A stretch of 64,000 nt of DNA, from assembly GCF_040183065.1 (NCBI RefSeq), contig NC_091119.1, positions 199,851,543 to 199,915,542 on the forward strand. The letters run 5' to 3'. A model generated the notes under the pieces. The model saw only the letters and a list, made by a program, of their open reading frames with translations. It was not told the origin of the DNA and searched no databases. The stretch comes from Periplaneta americana. Taxonomy: Eukaryota; Arthropoda; Insecta; Blattodea; Blattidae. Below, in pieces: positions 44,290 to 54,284 of this stretch. The stretch's first letter is position 1, and each line of letters opens with the position of its first letter. A program made the translations under genes and the position numbers.

Positions 44290-44499
44290 GTGCGATAAGC
44301 AGCCATGATTGGTTGAAATATGTCCTTTCGTACCGTTTTATTGGGCAAAAGTAGTATGACGTAGTAAGAGTGTAATAGTCATGGTAAAAATAAGGAGCTT
44401 GTTTGTAATGTATGCATTTATTCACACTACAAATGTGTAAATACCCGGTGACAGTGGTAACTAATTACACTCAATAATGACAATTAATACTTACTTATT

Positions 44500-44925
44500 T
44501 ACTTACTGGCTTTTAAGGAACCCGGAGGTTCATTGCCACCCTCACATAAGCCCGCCATCGGTCCTTATCCTGAGCAAGATTAATCCAGTCTCTATCATCA
44601 TATCCCACATCCCTCAAATCTATTTTAATATTATCTTCCCATCTACGTATCGGCCTCCCCAAAGATCTTTTTCCCTCCAGCCTCCCAACTAACACTCTAT
44701 ATGCATTTCTGGATTCGCCCATACGTGCTACATGCCCTGCCCATCTCAAACGTCTGGATTTAATGTTCCTAATTATGTCAGGTGAAGAATACAATGCGTG
44801 CAGTTCTGCGTTGTGTAACTTTCTCCATTCTCCTGTAACTTCATCCCTCTTAGCCCCAAATGTTTTCCTAAGAATCTTATTCTCAACCAACCTTAATCTC
44901 TGTTCCTCTCTCAAAGTGAGAGTCT
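44500..44925 (-). mobile_element. RTE-like LINE, short but open C-terminal copy
   Basis: Minus strand 44914-44513 is uninterrupted: [74 protein letters not shown]-stop. TTACTTATT lies at 44491-44499 and 44926-44934 and may be the target duplication, although the element's own TTAC tail could mimic it. Confidence 0.88.
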
Positions 44926-44934
44926 TTACTTATT

Positions 44935-45336
44935 AATTTGTATTTATTTATTTAATTTATTTTTATTATTTTGCTCCTTAATTAATTAATTTATTTGTCT
45001 AATCGTTCATTTATTTCTTTACTTATTTATTTTGTATTCATTTATTTATTTATGTATTTATTTCTTTATTGTTTATTATTTATTAATTTATTTGTCTATT
45101 AGTCTATTTATTTATTTACTACTTATTTATTTACTATTTATTTATTTACCGGCACTTCTTAGTTACTCATTTATTTATTTACTTATTTATTTATTTTTAT
45201 TTGTTTATTCATTTATGTATTTATTTTTATTTGTTTATTTATTTATTGTTTGTTATTTATTAATTTATTTGTCTATTAGTCTATTTATTTACTACTTATT
45301 TAGTTTTTATTTATTTACTTACCGGCACTTCTTTAC

Positions 45337-45419
<83 letters not shown>

Positions 45420-45470
45420 TACACATTTCACATCAGCATTACCAAAATATAAACTAAACATAATAAACGT
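44935..45470. repeat. (TTTA)n tract ending in a LINE-like 3' terminus
   Basis: Interrupted TTTA/TTTG/TTAC units, with a diverged internal duplication (two stretches ending TTACCGGCACTTCTT at 45148 and 45319) and a pure TTTA run at 45340-45420. The right neighbour, TTTCACATCAGCATTACCAA, resembles the LINE 3' ends at 13320 and 24688, so this is again an expanded minus-strand LINE tail. Confidence 0.8.
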
Positions 45471-46160
45471 ACAACATTCTTCAGTCTTTGGCGCAATCGA
45501 CTACTGAAATCGACATTTTTTCGATTGCCGTTGAGATAGTATAATTATTAAGTTACACAATATCTCTAGAGAAAATGTACAGAATAATAATTATAATTAT
45601 TATTGGCATTACTAAGTGGTTGACAAATTAACTGACACGAAAGTCACAAACACGTTTTCTTAACAATATCGTATAAAATGTTGTGCTTATTTCGTAATTT
45701 TTGCGATAGAGGGTATATATTTCGTGGTTATTGACATATTTCGCACAATGATCCAAATTTTGCTTAAATATGGTATTTTAGGTATCTAGAAGGGTCCCCC
45801 ACCTAGTTTATAAAGAAATGCGAGATGTCAGAAGTAAGACTCTTCAGTGTTTTCATATCGGTCCGCCCTGGGCTTGAAGCCATGTCGTGTCGAAACTGTA
45901 CAAGTGGCGGCCCTGTAATACGGCTTCACTCGCTCTCCCCACATTTTCATGTCTATCTCCGCCATCCAATTTTCGTCCCATGATACTTTCCGCCATTTCC
46001 CGCGTGTTCCCACTGATCCGAAAGTGATGAAAGCGTTCTATTGTTTCTGCAGGCCACGTTGCTTTCAGTATTTCCGAAGGAAAACGGCCATGATTCAGTT
46101 ACCGCGAAGGAAAATGGAAGATGTTATGTTAGTCGTGACAACATGAAAAGTGGCATTTGG
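45471..46160. other. Unassigned spacer
   Basis: A GC-richer stretch at 45840-46090 includes frames of about 60 codons on both strands, none recognised. Confidence 0.4.
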
Positions 46161-46440
46161 AATCATTCACAATGAATAACATAAGCATTGACATAAACAT
46201 TATCGTAAGACGTTAACATGAAAGTTTGCAAACTCCAAACTTTCATGCTTATGCTTACGTGATTTGCAAACAGAACACAATCGTGGAGCGCTGAAGTATA
46301 CGACAGAATATGAGGAAATGGCGTCGTTGTTATGTTTCCATGGTTACCAAGTATGTTTGCTGTTATGTTTATGTTCCCATCGTGAATGATGGTATGACTT
46401 CTTGATTTTACGTTATGTTTAATTTTCATTGTGAATGATT
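46161..46440. mobile_element. 280-bp MITE with AATCATTCACAATGAA ends
   Basis: AATCATTCACAATGAATAAC at the left is matched by inverted AATCATTCACAATGAAAATT at the right. A third end-like copy, CTCATTCACAATGAAAATTG, lies alone at 46528. No coding capacity; no clear target duplication. Confidence 0.65.
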
Positions 46441-46617
46441 ATGGGTTCGAAAAAGTCTGTGAACTGGGTTGGGCGTTCGGAGTTTAGAAAATACCTTTGC
46501 TTCTTCTTAGCGGACATCCCTCCTTCTTTGTAAAGGCTCATTCACAATGAAAATTGTATTCATATTCATTTATTGCGTCCTACTGACCACATACATGATA
46601 TGGGACATGTCAAAAGT

Positions 46618-46752
46618 AACACATAATTACTAGGATACAACACTTGGAAGAAGAGCAGTTTGGCTTCAGGAAGGGAAAAGGTACGAGAGATGCAATTGGA
46701 CTACTACGAACAATCGGCGAAAGATACCTAGAGAAGAATAAAGAATTACTTG
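46618..46752 (+). pseudogene. LINE reverse transcriptase, first part (interrupted)
   Basis: Reads IQHLEEEQFGFRKGKGTRDA then IGLLRTIGERYLEKNKELL, the finger-region motif (QFGFRKG.GTRDAI) of RTE-type reverse transcriptases. The frame stops at a mariner insertion (46753) and resumes at 48604 with FVDIEKAFDNVDW. Confidence 0.85.
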
Positions 46753-46835
46753 GGTTGGATAAAAAGTAATGGCAACAGTTCGATATTTCTGACATGGCTT
46801 TATTCACAGGGTACAACATTTACGTACCCTCTATA

Positions 46836-47532
46836 CAGGGTGTTTCAAAAATACGGGGCATAATTTCAGGTATGTATTTCCCACATGTAGACAATCAAAA
46901 TAGTTCATTACAACATGTGTCCGGAAATGCTTCATTTCCGAGTAATGGCCTTCACAACATTGAAATTCACCGGAACGTTTTTCTTTCCGCAGGTCGTTGC
47001 CGTCAAAGGAGACATTAAGAGGACACTCTGACAGTTCATTCCGAGGCGAAGGTTACATTCAGTGTTGTACTTGGTACTTGGATCGAAGGTTTCCTGATCG
47101 ATGGATAGGTAGAGGTGGCCCAATTGCTTGGCCTCCACGCTCACCTGATCTGAACCCTCTCGATTTCTACTTGTGGGGCCATTTAAAATCATTGGTTTAT
47201 TCGTCTCCGGTGCCTGATTTGGAATCCTTTCGGAATCGAATTGTGGCATGTTCTGAGGACATACGCAATACTCCTGGAGTTTGGGATCGTGTTCGCAGGT
47301 CAATGAGACATCGATGTGAGGTCTGTATTTAAGCAGGAGGTGGACATTTTGAACATCTTCTGTAATGACAACGACCTGCGGAAAGAAAAACGTTCCAGTG
47401 AATTTCAATGTTGTGAAGGCCATAACTCGGAAATGAAGCATTTCCGGACACATGTTGTAATGAACTATTTTGATTGTCTACATGTGGGAAATACATACCT
47501 GAAATTATGCCCCGTGTTTTTGAAACACCCTG
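46836..47532. mobile_element. CAGGGTG-ended foldback with 164-bp arms inside the mariner
   Basis: The arms 46836-46999 and 47369-47532 are inverted copies with only a few differences, beginning CAGGGTGTTTCAAAAA. TATA lies on both sides (46832-46835, 47533-47536). The mariner frame would read through GDY and on to its stop if the target had been TATATA with TA duplicated. The interior carries a transposase C-terminus, so this is an internally deleted derivative of a coding element. Confidence 0.9.
47058..47332 (+). pseudogene. Transposase C-terminal fragment of the foldback element
   Basis: RRFPDRWIGRGGPIAWPPRS then PDLNPLDFYLWGHLKSLVYS, PVPDLESFRNRIVACSEDIR and VRRSMRHRCEVCI-stop. WPPRSPDLNPLDFYLWG contains the third catalytic Asp of a Tc1/mariner-like DDE transposase. 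The DNA-binding half and the first two catalytic residues are missing; about 92 codons remain. It is a different family from the host mariner. Confidence 0.85.
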
Positions 47533-48345
47533 TATAGTCGCCCCCCTTAATTATCACCTTTTGCCAAATGTTTGGAAGGCGTCGTACACCATCAGCGCGT
47601 CCATCTTTATTGATGTTCCGTATTGACCGCCCTATAACACGGATAAGTTCATCTCTGGTATTGTACCGGGTCCCTCGCAGTGGTTCTTTCACTTTGGCAA
47701 AAAGATCGTAATCGCATGGACTCACATCGGGTGAGTACGGAGGATGTTCCAGAATCTCCCATTACCAGCGGCGCAAGAGGTCCTTGACAGCAGCAGCGGT
47801 GTGACTCCTTGCATTATCATGAAGAATGATGGGGTTCTGTACCCCCAAGTGTCGTCGTTTTCTCCTGAGGGCTGGACGAAGGTGGTGCTGCAGGAACCTG
47901 CAGTAGTAGTCCGCGTTTACAGTCTGCCTTAGAGGTACAGCGTGGTGCAGTATTACCCCATCAATGTCATATGCCACAATGAACATCACTTTCACATCCC
48001 TGCCTTCCCGGATCCCTTTAACCCATCGTGCCACTGTGCGATATGGCAACGTTGCATTGGCATATGTTTCATGCAGTCCCTGAAAACATTCTTGTGCACT
48101 ACGACCTCGTGCCACTTCAATTTTGATCCTGGAACGTTGCTCTAGTTTTGTAAACATGATCTTAGGGCGCTCGCACTATCCCTATGAAAGTCAACGTTCT
48201 ACACACTGCAGTAGATTGACAGAGTACTGTCGCCGCTGGCTGCACTAACTCATCTAACAGTCCTAGTTCGTGTCCATACAGCTGGCAACTCTCGAACGCA
48301 CCATCGTCACGTGACAGCAGTGTTGCCATTACTTTTTATCCAACC

Positions 48346-48600
48346 TATGTATCTTAAGGAACTTTACATTCCTTTTGATTCTGTAATGTCTATTCTTATA
48401 AATATTATCAAGGATTCTCTTCAAATATTACATCATCATCTCTATTTCAATTAATCCACTTATATTATTTGTCTTCAACAATTAACTTTCTTTTTTCTTT
48501 AATATTTCAAATCACATTATACTGTAAATGTTTATTGTATTCAGGACCCTTGTGGTCACTCAAATTCTTTGAGCTGATGTCTTTAATGAATAAATAAAAT
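48346..48600 (+). mobile_element. LINE 3' end inserted next to the mariner
   Basis: About 255 bp separate the mariner from the resumption of the RTE-like LINE. They end GTGGTCACTCAAATTCTTTG, AGCTGATGTCTTTAATGAAT and AAATAAAATA, a typical jockey-like LINE 3' end with an A-rich tail. There is no coding sequence. The junction with the mariner end is direct. Confidence 0.6.
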
Positions 48601-49650
48601 AGTATTTGTGGACATAGAAAAGGCGTTTGACAATGTGGATTGGGATAAACTGACGGAGATCCTAAAGAAAATTGGCGTGGATTGGAAAGAGAGGAAACAA
48701 CGAGTCAAAATCAAGATAGAAAAAGAAATGTCAGAAGGAAGTGAAATAGGGAGAGGAGTACGACAAGGATGCCCTTTATCACATACCCTGTTCAACATAT
48801 ACTTGGAGGATTTAGTGAAGAACTGTTTTCAGAACATGGGAGGGGTGATAGTGGGAGAAAGAAGAATAAAGTGTGTAAGATTTGATGATATGGCGTTGTT
48901 AGCAGAAGAGGAGATGATACTAAGAGATATGCTAATGGAGCTAAATGACAGCTTTGAGCAGTATGGGATGAAGATAAATGCAAACAAGACAAAGATCATG
49001 GTCATAGGAAAAAAAATAAAGACGGTTAAACTTGCGAATTCTAAATATGGCAGTAGAGCAAGTGGACAGCTTCAAATACTTGGGGTGTAAAGTAATAATA
49101 TAAGCTATTGCCAGGAAGCCAAAAGGAGAATAGGAACGGCAAAGGAAGCTTTTAATAGAAAAAGGAGCATCTTCTGCGGACCTCTGGAAAAAGAACTAAG
49201 GAAGAGACTAGTGAAGTGCTTTGTGTGGAGTGTGGCATTGTATGTGGCAGAAACATGGATATTACGACGAAATGAAGAGAAATGACTAGAAGCATTTGAA
49301 ATGTGGATATGGAGAAGGATGGAACGTGTAAAATGGGCAGACAGAGTAAGAAACGAAACTGTGTTGGAAAGAGTGGGTGAAGAAAGAATGATGCTGAAAC
49401 TGATCAGAAAGAGAAAAAGAAATTGCTTGGATGACTGGCTGGGAAGAAACTGTCTATTGAAAGATGTGAAGGAATGGTGAACGGGAGAAGAGTTCGGGGC
49501 AAAAGAAGATATCAGATGATAGACGACATTAAGATATATGAATCATATGCGGAGACTAAGAGGAAGGCAGAAAATAGGAAATATTGGAGAATGCTGGGTT
49601 TGCAGTGAAAGACCTGCCTATGGGTAGAACACTTATGTATTTATTAATCT
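48601..49650 (+). pseudogene. RTE-like LINE reverse transcriptase, second part
   Basis: Resumes as VFVDIEKAFDNVDWDKLTEI, continues with GSEIGRGVRQGCPLSHTLFN (motif B region) and then VRFDDMALLAEEE, where related enzymes have F-A-D-D: one Ala codon is missing immediately before the catalytic Asp pair. INANKTKIMVIGKK follows. A frameshift near 49055 and stops further on break the rest (RIGTAKEAFNRKRSIFCGPL, ETVLERVGEERMMLKLIRKR, YWRMLGLQ-stop). The 3' end near 49650 reads GCAGTGAAAGACCTGCCTAT. The element copied itself by target-primed reverse transcription; this copy is inactive. Confidence 0.88.
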
Positions 49651-49881
49651 TTAGATTAATTTTCAATATTAAAAGAAATAATTTTATAAATTTTTCTTCT
49701 GCTTGTACACGTTAACCTGATCTTATATATAATTTTTAACACACTTAATCTGCTTTTGTAAATTATCTGCTAATTGTACATTTAATTTGATTTTATTACA
49801 ATATAATACCCATATTATAGTAGGCTATAATTATATTATAGATTTATATATTTTGTTGTCTATAAGCTGTATTTGTGCTGA

Positions 49882-50033
<152 letters not shown>

Positions 50034-50740
50034 ATATAATATACATATTTTATTTTGTTCCAAGTTACTTCCGTTTCCTTTTAAAAAATTCCACAGTTTG
50101 TCAATCATGAGATAACGTCTTTGAATAGGCCCATCTTTATTCTCTCGTAGTCTCTGGCAGATCGTTGTTGCAGTGAAACCTAACCCTACACTTCGGCAGA
50201 TATAACGTGTGTGAGCAATTCAAACTCCAATAAAAATGAAGTTATACTGTATGCAGTTATTCATTTTCAAAAATTTCACTAGATTCATGCATATTTTGCT
50301 TATTTCAGCATTAGTGTAAAAATTTCACTAGGTAAACGTGTCAAGTTAAGAATTGCGAAGAAATATCGTACTTGTATACTCTATGAAGAACTTATGCACG
50401 TTTTTTTCTTGAATTGAACAATAAAATTCACTGTATCATACTTAAAAATAGGCCAAACTTATGTTAAGATTCGTTTAACTATGTTAATACTAGTGGAATA
50501 GTTACGGGCGCACAGTTTTCTTTCCTAACGTCTTATGTGCATGTAGCTGTGAGAATTTTGAGAAATCAATTTTCCATACCTCCGCTGCATCCGCCATTTG
50601 AAATTCCGCTACCCTCAGCTGTTCACAGAATACACATAGGGCAGGCCTTGAAATGTTTCAAATAGACAAATGCCGGTGTTTACGTGAAAAACATCGTACT
50701 GCAGAAAGACCTCCACTGCAAGCAAGCCGCCAGAACATGC
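50034..50740. other. Upstream flank of the tRNA gene, unassigned
   Basis: No recognised repeat. A TCCATACCTCCGCTGCATCC to CATTTGAAATTC stretch at 50573-50611 is moderately GC-rich. RNA polymerase III genes need little upstream sequence, so no promoter is claimed here. Confidence 0.4.
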
Positions 50741-50822
50741 GACGAGGTGGCCGAGTGGTTAAGGCGTTGGACTGCTAATCCAATGTGCTCTGCACGCGTG
50801 GGTTCGAATCCCATCCTCGTCG
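50741..50822 (+). tRNA. tRNA-Ser (anticodon GCU)
   Basis: Complete 82-nt type II tRNA: acceptor GACGAGG/CCTCGTC with discriminator G, D arm GGCCGAGTGGTTAAGGC, anticodon stem TTGGA/TCCAA around CTGCTAA with anticodon GCT at 50774-50776 (reads serine AGC/AGU codons), an extended variable arm (TGTGCTCTGCACGC), and T arm GTGGG-TTCGAAT-CCCAT. T33 is present, and internal A and B boxes (TGGCCGAGTGG, GGTTCGAATCC) are canonical. A T-run follows within 10 bases. No intron, no CCA encoded. Unlike the tRNA-like repeats elsewhere, it is undamaged, single and not within a SINE body, so it is very probably a functional nuclear gene. Confidence 0.96.
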
Positions 50823-50828
50823 GAATCA

Positions 50829-50836
50829 TTTTTTTT
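50829..50836 (+). terminator. RNA polymerase III terminator of tRNA-Ser
   Basis: An eight-T run starting 7 bases after the mature 3' end of the tRNA, the standard termination signal for RNA polymerase III. Confidence 0.9.
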
Positions 50837-51979
50837 AGTTTTGTTTTATTCTAAAATATGCTGTCTTTTTATAAATTAAAGAGCAGATTTTCGTAAATTT
50901 TGTATTCATATCTGTAAATTCGATGATTACATTTTACGTATACTTCAGATTGTAACGCATGCTCTTTAAGAGTTATTGATTCATGCTGAAAACCGAAATA
51001 AGTAAATGTTTTCACTAATAAATATTACGTTTACTTTAAATTTATGACATAAAATATATCACTGTAATTTTTACTCCATAAGTGCTGTAGCCTACTTTTG
51101 GTCCAGGGAAAATACTCGTCTTGACGACAAAACTCGTAAAAATAATATTACGTTCTGTGGACAAAAAGAAATTGAAGTGTATAAAATTAGAGTATTTGGA
51201 CCAAATAAATGTTTAATAATCAAATAATAGACTACAATATTGCGACAGAATATGAAGTTTTCTGTGCGTAAGAATCTATTTTAATTTCTACCTCAAATCC
51301 CCGATTCACTCAGGAGTTTCCGTAATGGCATAATAGCATTACGTCCATCTAGAGAAACTACACTTTCAAATGGTGGAAGAATTATTCAGATCGGTTAAGT
51401 AGCTTCTGAGATTACTTCATATAAAGACGTAAACATTCTCTGTATATTAATACTGTATTGATAAACATTTATATATTCCATCATACTGTACCGTACCTAA
51501 TATATATATATATATATATTATTTATTTATTTATTTATAATTCTGATAGTTCGCAGTGTATTTTTGATAGTTTTTGACTCCATACAAATTGCAGTAATAG
51601 AAATTTTAGTCAACAGACTGCGCTAGCAACAGTCTTCCATTCTTTCCACCTCTATAATAGCACTGAACTTAAAACGTTCTTTATGCTCAAATTCTGTTTA
51701 AATTGCAAATTTATTATTTCTTTATAAACTCTATTGTTTTTCATTATCATTTCCGTCACTTTCACTGTTACTTTACCACATATTTCATAAATTATATGTT
51801 GATACAACACTAATAAAATTCTTTAAAGCTACATACTCTTGTATGGTATGCGCCAAAACAAACAGTGCTGAAATTCTCGCACTGATACTGCGCATGTGCG
51901 TATTGTATCCATGGTGAAGTTTGTTTATCTGAACTCATTGTTGTATTGTTGATACATAATATACTGAAGATTTGCTAAA
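50837..51979. other. Unassigned AT-rich spacer with a Helitron fragment
   Basis: Apart from the Helitron A fragment at 51255-51450 and a TA/TTTA tract at 51501-51538, nothing is recognised. Confidence 0.45.
51255..51450 (-). mobile_element. Helitron family A, internal fragment
   Basis: Shares GTTTTCTGTGCGTAAGAATC, TCCATCTAGAGAAACTACAC and GATTACTTCATATAAAGACG with copies A1 and A5, but lacks both termini. More diverged than the other copies. Confidence 0.7.
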
Positions 51980-52865
51980 ATGGTTCTCACAATTGAGGAA
52001 AAAGTGTTCATACGGGCTAGGACGCACAAATGATCCTAGTTTGAAACAAATTTCTGATGAGTTTCGTGATAAGTTTCACAAAGCTCCAACGTCCATACGT
52101 CGAATGTTCAATTGACTTGGTGGACATGCATATCGAATCCAGAATGGACAGCGTTTGAGTAATAGTGATCTTCGTGCCAAAATTGTGTACTGTGGTTCAG
52201 TGTTAGCTGTGATAAACGAGAATCCTACATTCTTGTCTAACATATGGTTTAGTGACGAATGTCACATTCATCTCGATGTTACATTAAAAAACAGACAATT
52301 CGCTTCCTTGGTTTTGAACGGCCAGATGTTATTGTTCTGACACCCCTTCATTCTGAACGTGTAACAATATGGTATGTCATATCTGCAAAAAATGTACTTG
52401 GCCTATATTTTGTGGAAGACAATGGCGGACATCCTCTGACCGTTATCCAGAATCGGTATAGGAACTTCATTATCGCACGATTTCTGAAGGATCTGCGAAG
52501 ACTTCGTCGTGCACGAAACATCGCACACCATACTCAATGGTTCCAGCAAGATGGAGTCACCTGCCACACTGCCAGAAACTCACTCAGTTTTCTCCGGGAA
52601 CATTTTGGTGAACGCATAATTTCCCGTGGAACAGATTTTCCGTATCCATCGCATTCACCTGACCTTACACCACCCGATATGTATGTATGGGGTATGTTGA
52701 AGAAATCAATTTTTCGACAGAACCCGCCGACAACTATTATTCTGGAATTGCGAGGAAAAATCGTAGAGTTTTTTTCGCCACTTGCAACAACCTACATTTG
52801 CAAACATGTTTCGAAATCTATGCGAACGTTATGAAACAAAATGGATTGCATTTTTGTAAAGGTCG
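51980..52865 (+). pseudogene. Mariner-like transposase, frameshifted
   Basis: Starts MVLTIEEKVFIRARTHK, shifts frame near 52030 to NDPSLKQISDEFRDKFHKAP, TSIRRMFN (helix-turn-helix region), meets a stop at 52112, continues AKIVYCGSVLAVINENPTFL, NIWFSDECHIHLD (first catalytic Asp), shifts again near 52290 to RFLGFERPDVIVLTPLHSER, WFQQDGVTCHTARNSL (second Asp), SHSPDLTPPDMYVWGMLKKS (third Asp) and ends near SKSMRTL, with QNGLHFCKGRIG in another frame. All three acidic residues remain, but two frameshifts and a stop make it inactive. About 290 codons in all, near the family's usual length. Its 3' part is shared with the inverted copy at 60.6 kb. Confidence 0.85.
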
Positions 52866-53029
52866 TATTGGTTAATCCATTTCACTCGCAAAATGTCCCG
52901 AGCCATCTTTTACGGTTTAGTCTAACAAGCGGTTAAAAGCCTTTAAAATTACGAAAAATATTACGTGTTTTTTGGGTACTGTTTAAACAATGCAGGCCTA
53001 CAATTTTATTTTGGAAATGAAATAAAATT

Positions 53030-53504
53030 TTTTGGATAGATCAGTCTTTATCCATTCATTGCGCTCCGTTCCTGACAGAGCTTTCAGCACGACCAACCAG
53101 GCTGCAACGAGACAGAAACTCTTGACCATATGTTGGGCTTTTGTCGGAAAAGAGAGTTATTGCGTAACAACAGGCATCATACAGTCCGTGACGCTATCGC
53201 CTGTCTTCTTCGGAACAAGGGTTGGGAAGTTCATGAAGAGGTCCACTGTATTTCTGAAGACGACTCTCACAGAAGAGCGGATATAATAGCAATAAACAGG
53301 CAACAACAAAAGGCTATTATCATAGATCCAACGATACGCATGGAGAGAGATCTAAACCAAGCTCATCAGGTTGATCAGGAAAAGAGGGCCATTTATGAAC
53401 CTTGTATTCCCTACCTTAGTGCCAAGAATAACATCCCTCTCTTCAATTGGTCAGTGACAGGTTTATTTTTTGGTGCTCGGAGTTCTTTACCAAAATTTAC
53501 ATAG
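53030..53504 (+). pseudogene. R2-like LINE C-terminus, frameshifted copy
   Basis: Compared with the copy at 59923-60405, ten bases are missing near 53090, which removes the first Cys of the C..C..H..C zinc knuckle and shifts the frame; the downstream frame reads GCNETETLDHMLGFCRKREL, HHTVRDAIACLLRNKGWEVH, DSHRRADIIAINRQQQKAII and IDPTIRMERDLNQAHQVDQE. The ADI...IDPTIRME arrangement resembles the restriction-like endonuclease that follows the zinc knuckle in R2/R4/NeSL-type LINEs and nicks the target. The conserved IDPTIR Asp is kept here. A MITE at 53504 introduces an early stop. Confidence 0.8.
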
Positions 53505-53737
53505 GGTAAACTAGGGTCTGTTGGACAGTCGGGCATGTTGGACACTCTGTACTTTAACGTGTTACCTCGCCACTTGTGGGCACCACATTCAGCTAGAAGT
53601 CAATGACAGAAGTGCCCACTCGTGGCTACTTCCGTCATTGACTTCTAGCAGAATGTGGTGCCCACAAGTGGCGAGGTAACACGTTAAAGTACAGAGTGTC
53701 CAACATGCCCGACTGTCCAACAGACCCTAGTTTACCC
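53504..53737. mobile_element. 234-bp palindromic MITE with TA duplication
   Basis: GGGTAAACTAGGGTCTGTTG at both ends in inverted form. The arms are almost identical over about 117 bp with hardly any loop. TA precedes (53502-53503) and follows (53738-53739). The inverted composite copy near 59940 reads TTTACATATAATTTTT straight through, an empty site with one TA. High arm identity suggests recent activity or gene conversion. TA duplication suggests Tc1/mariner mobilisation. Confidence 0.93.
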
Positions 53738-54059
53738 TATAATTTTTTAAAACAGTTATCAATATCATCTTTTGAAATTCAAAAAATCATCTCGCAAATT
53801 CTTAAAGATTCCCTGCAGATTATACAATTTCATTTATACCACTCAGAAGGCCTTAATTAAGGATATGCTAATGAAATGCATTTTGAACATGTTTTTTTTT
53901 TATATAGAGAACGTTAGAGAAAAGTGAGGTGTCTTCATGTTTATAAATTATTGTATAAATTTTCAGTTCAGTAATCACTTTCAGTACCGTTTGTTTAGGC
54001 GCATGCTGTATTACTACACACTGTCTTTATTTTACTCCATATTAATGCTATTGTACTGA

Positions 54060-54200
54060 ATGAGCGCTCTTCAATTTTGTGATATATTTTTTATAACTGA
54101 TCTGAACTGCGCCCGAGCACAAGCTTCTGCTCTTTCGGGCTACAATGCCTAATGTAGTGAAAACCTTGTGTATTAAATAAATAAATTTGAATTTGAAAAA
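54060..54200 (+). mobile_element. LINE 3' end with A-rich tail
   Basis: CTTTCGGGCTACAATGCCTA and ATGTAGTGAAAACCTTGTGT lead into ATTAAATAAATAAATTTG and a ten-A run near 54198, as in a 5'-truncated LINE. No coding sequence is left. Confidence 0.5.
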
Positions 54201-54284
54201 AAAAATGACATCAAACTTTAACATTTGCATTAAGTTCAATTATCTAAATTATCAATTGTCAGTTATATCTAAAAATGTGAAACA

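Larger units (their letters stand above)
46820..48157 (-). pseudogene. Mariner transposase, internally deleted and interrupted
   Basis: Minus strand from 48157: MFTKLEQRSRIKIEVARGRS (helix-turn-helix start), ARWVKGIREGRD, then directly VKVMFIVAYDIDGVILHHAV, so about 150 residues including the second DNA-binding part and the first catalytic Asp are deleted near 47995. HDNARSH (second Asp) and, after an in-frame TAA at about 47762, PPYSPDVSPCDYDLFAKVKE (third Asp) follow, ending IWQKVIIKGGDY at the foldback. The stop codon lies beyond the insert at 46820-46822. Mariner transposase cuts and pastes at TA; this one is dead in three independent ways. Confidence 0.88.
46753..48345 (-). mobile_element. 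Mariner transposon inserted in the LINE
   Basis: The ends GGTTGGATAAAAAGTAATGG are inverted repeats of about 24 bp. TA follows the right end (48346-48347); the left flank is TG, probably a decayed TA. The element carries a defective D,D34D-type transposase gene and is itself interrupted by a foldback at 46836-47532. Confidence 0.9.
52830..53880 (+). repeat. Composite repeat, copy 1 (transposase tail plus R2-like LINE end)
   Basis: Matches 59803-60612 in inverted orientation, from the transposase C-terminus (CAAAATGGATTGCATTTTTG) through the R2-like open frame to CCTTAATTAAGGATATGCTA. The 234-bp excess of this copy is mostly the MITE at 53504-53737. Sharing of the junction between two element types implies that the composite was copied as one piece. 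Confidence 0.85.

Noticed and set aside
45828..46146. Opposing 60-codon frames in a GC-richer spacer
   Set aside because: No recognisable motif and mutual overlap; GC content alone makes such frames likely.
46932..47453. 173-codon minus-strand frame
   Set aside because: It is the antisense shadow of the foldback's arms and transposase; residues at both ends mirror each other because of the inverted repeat.
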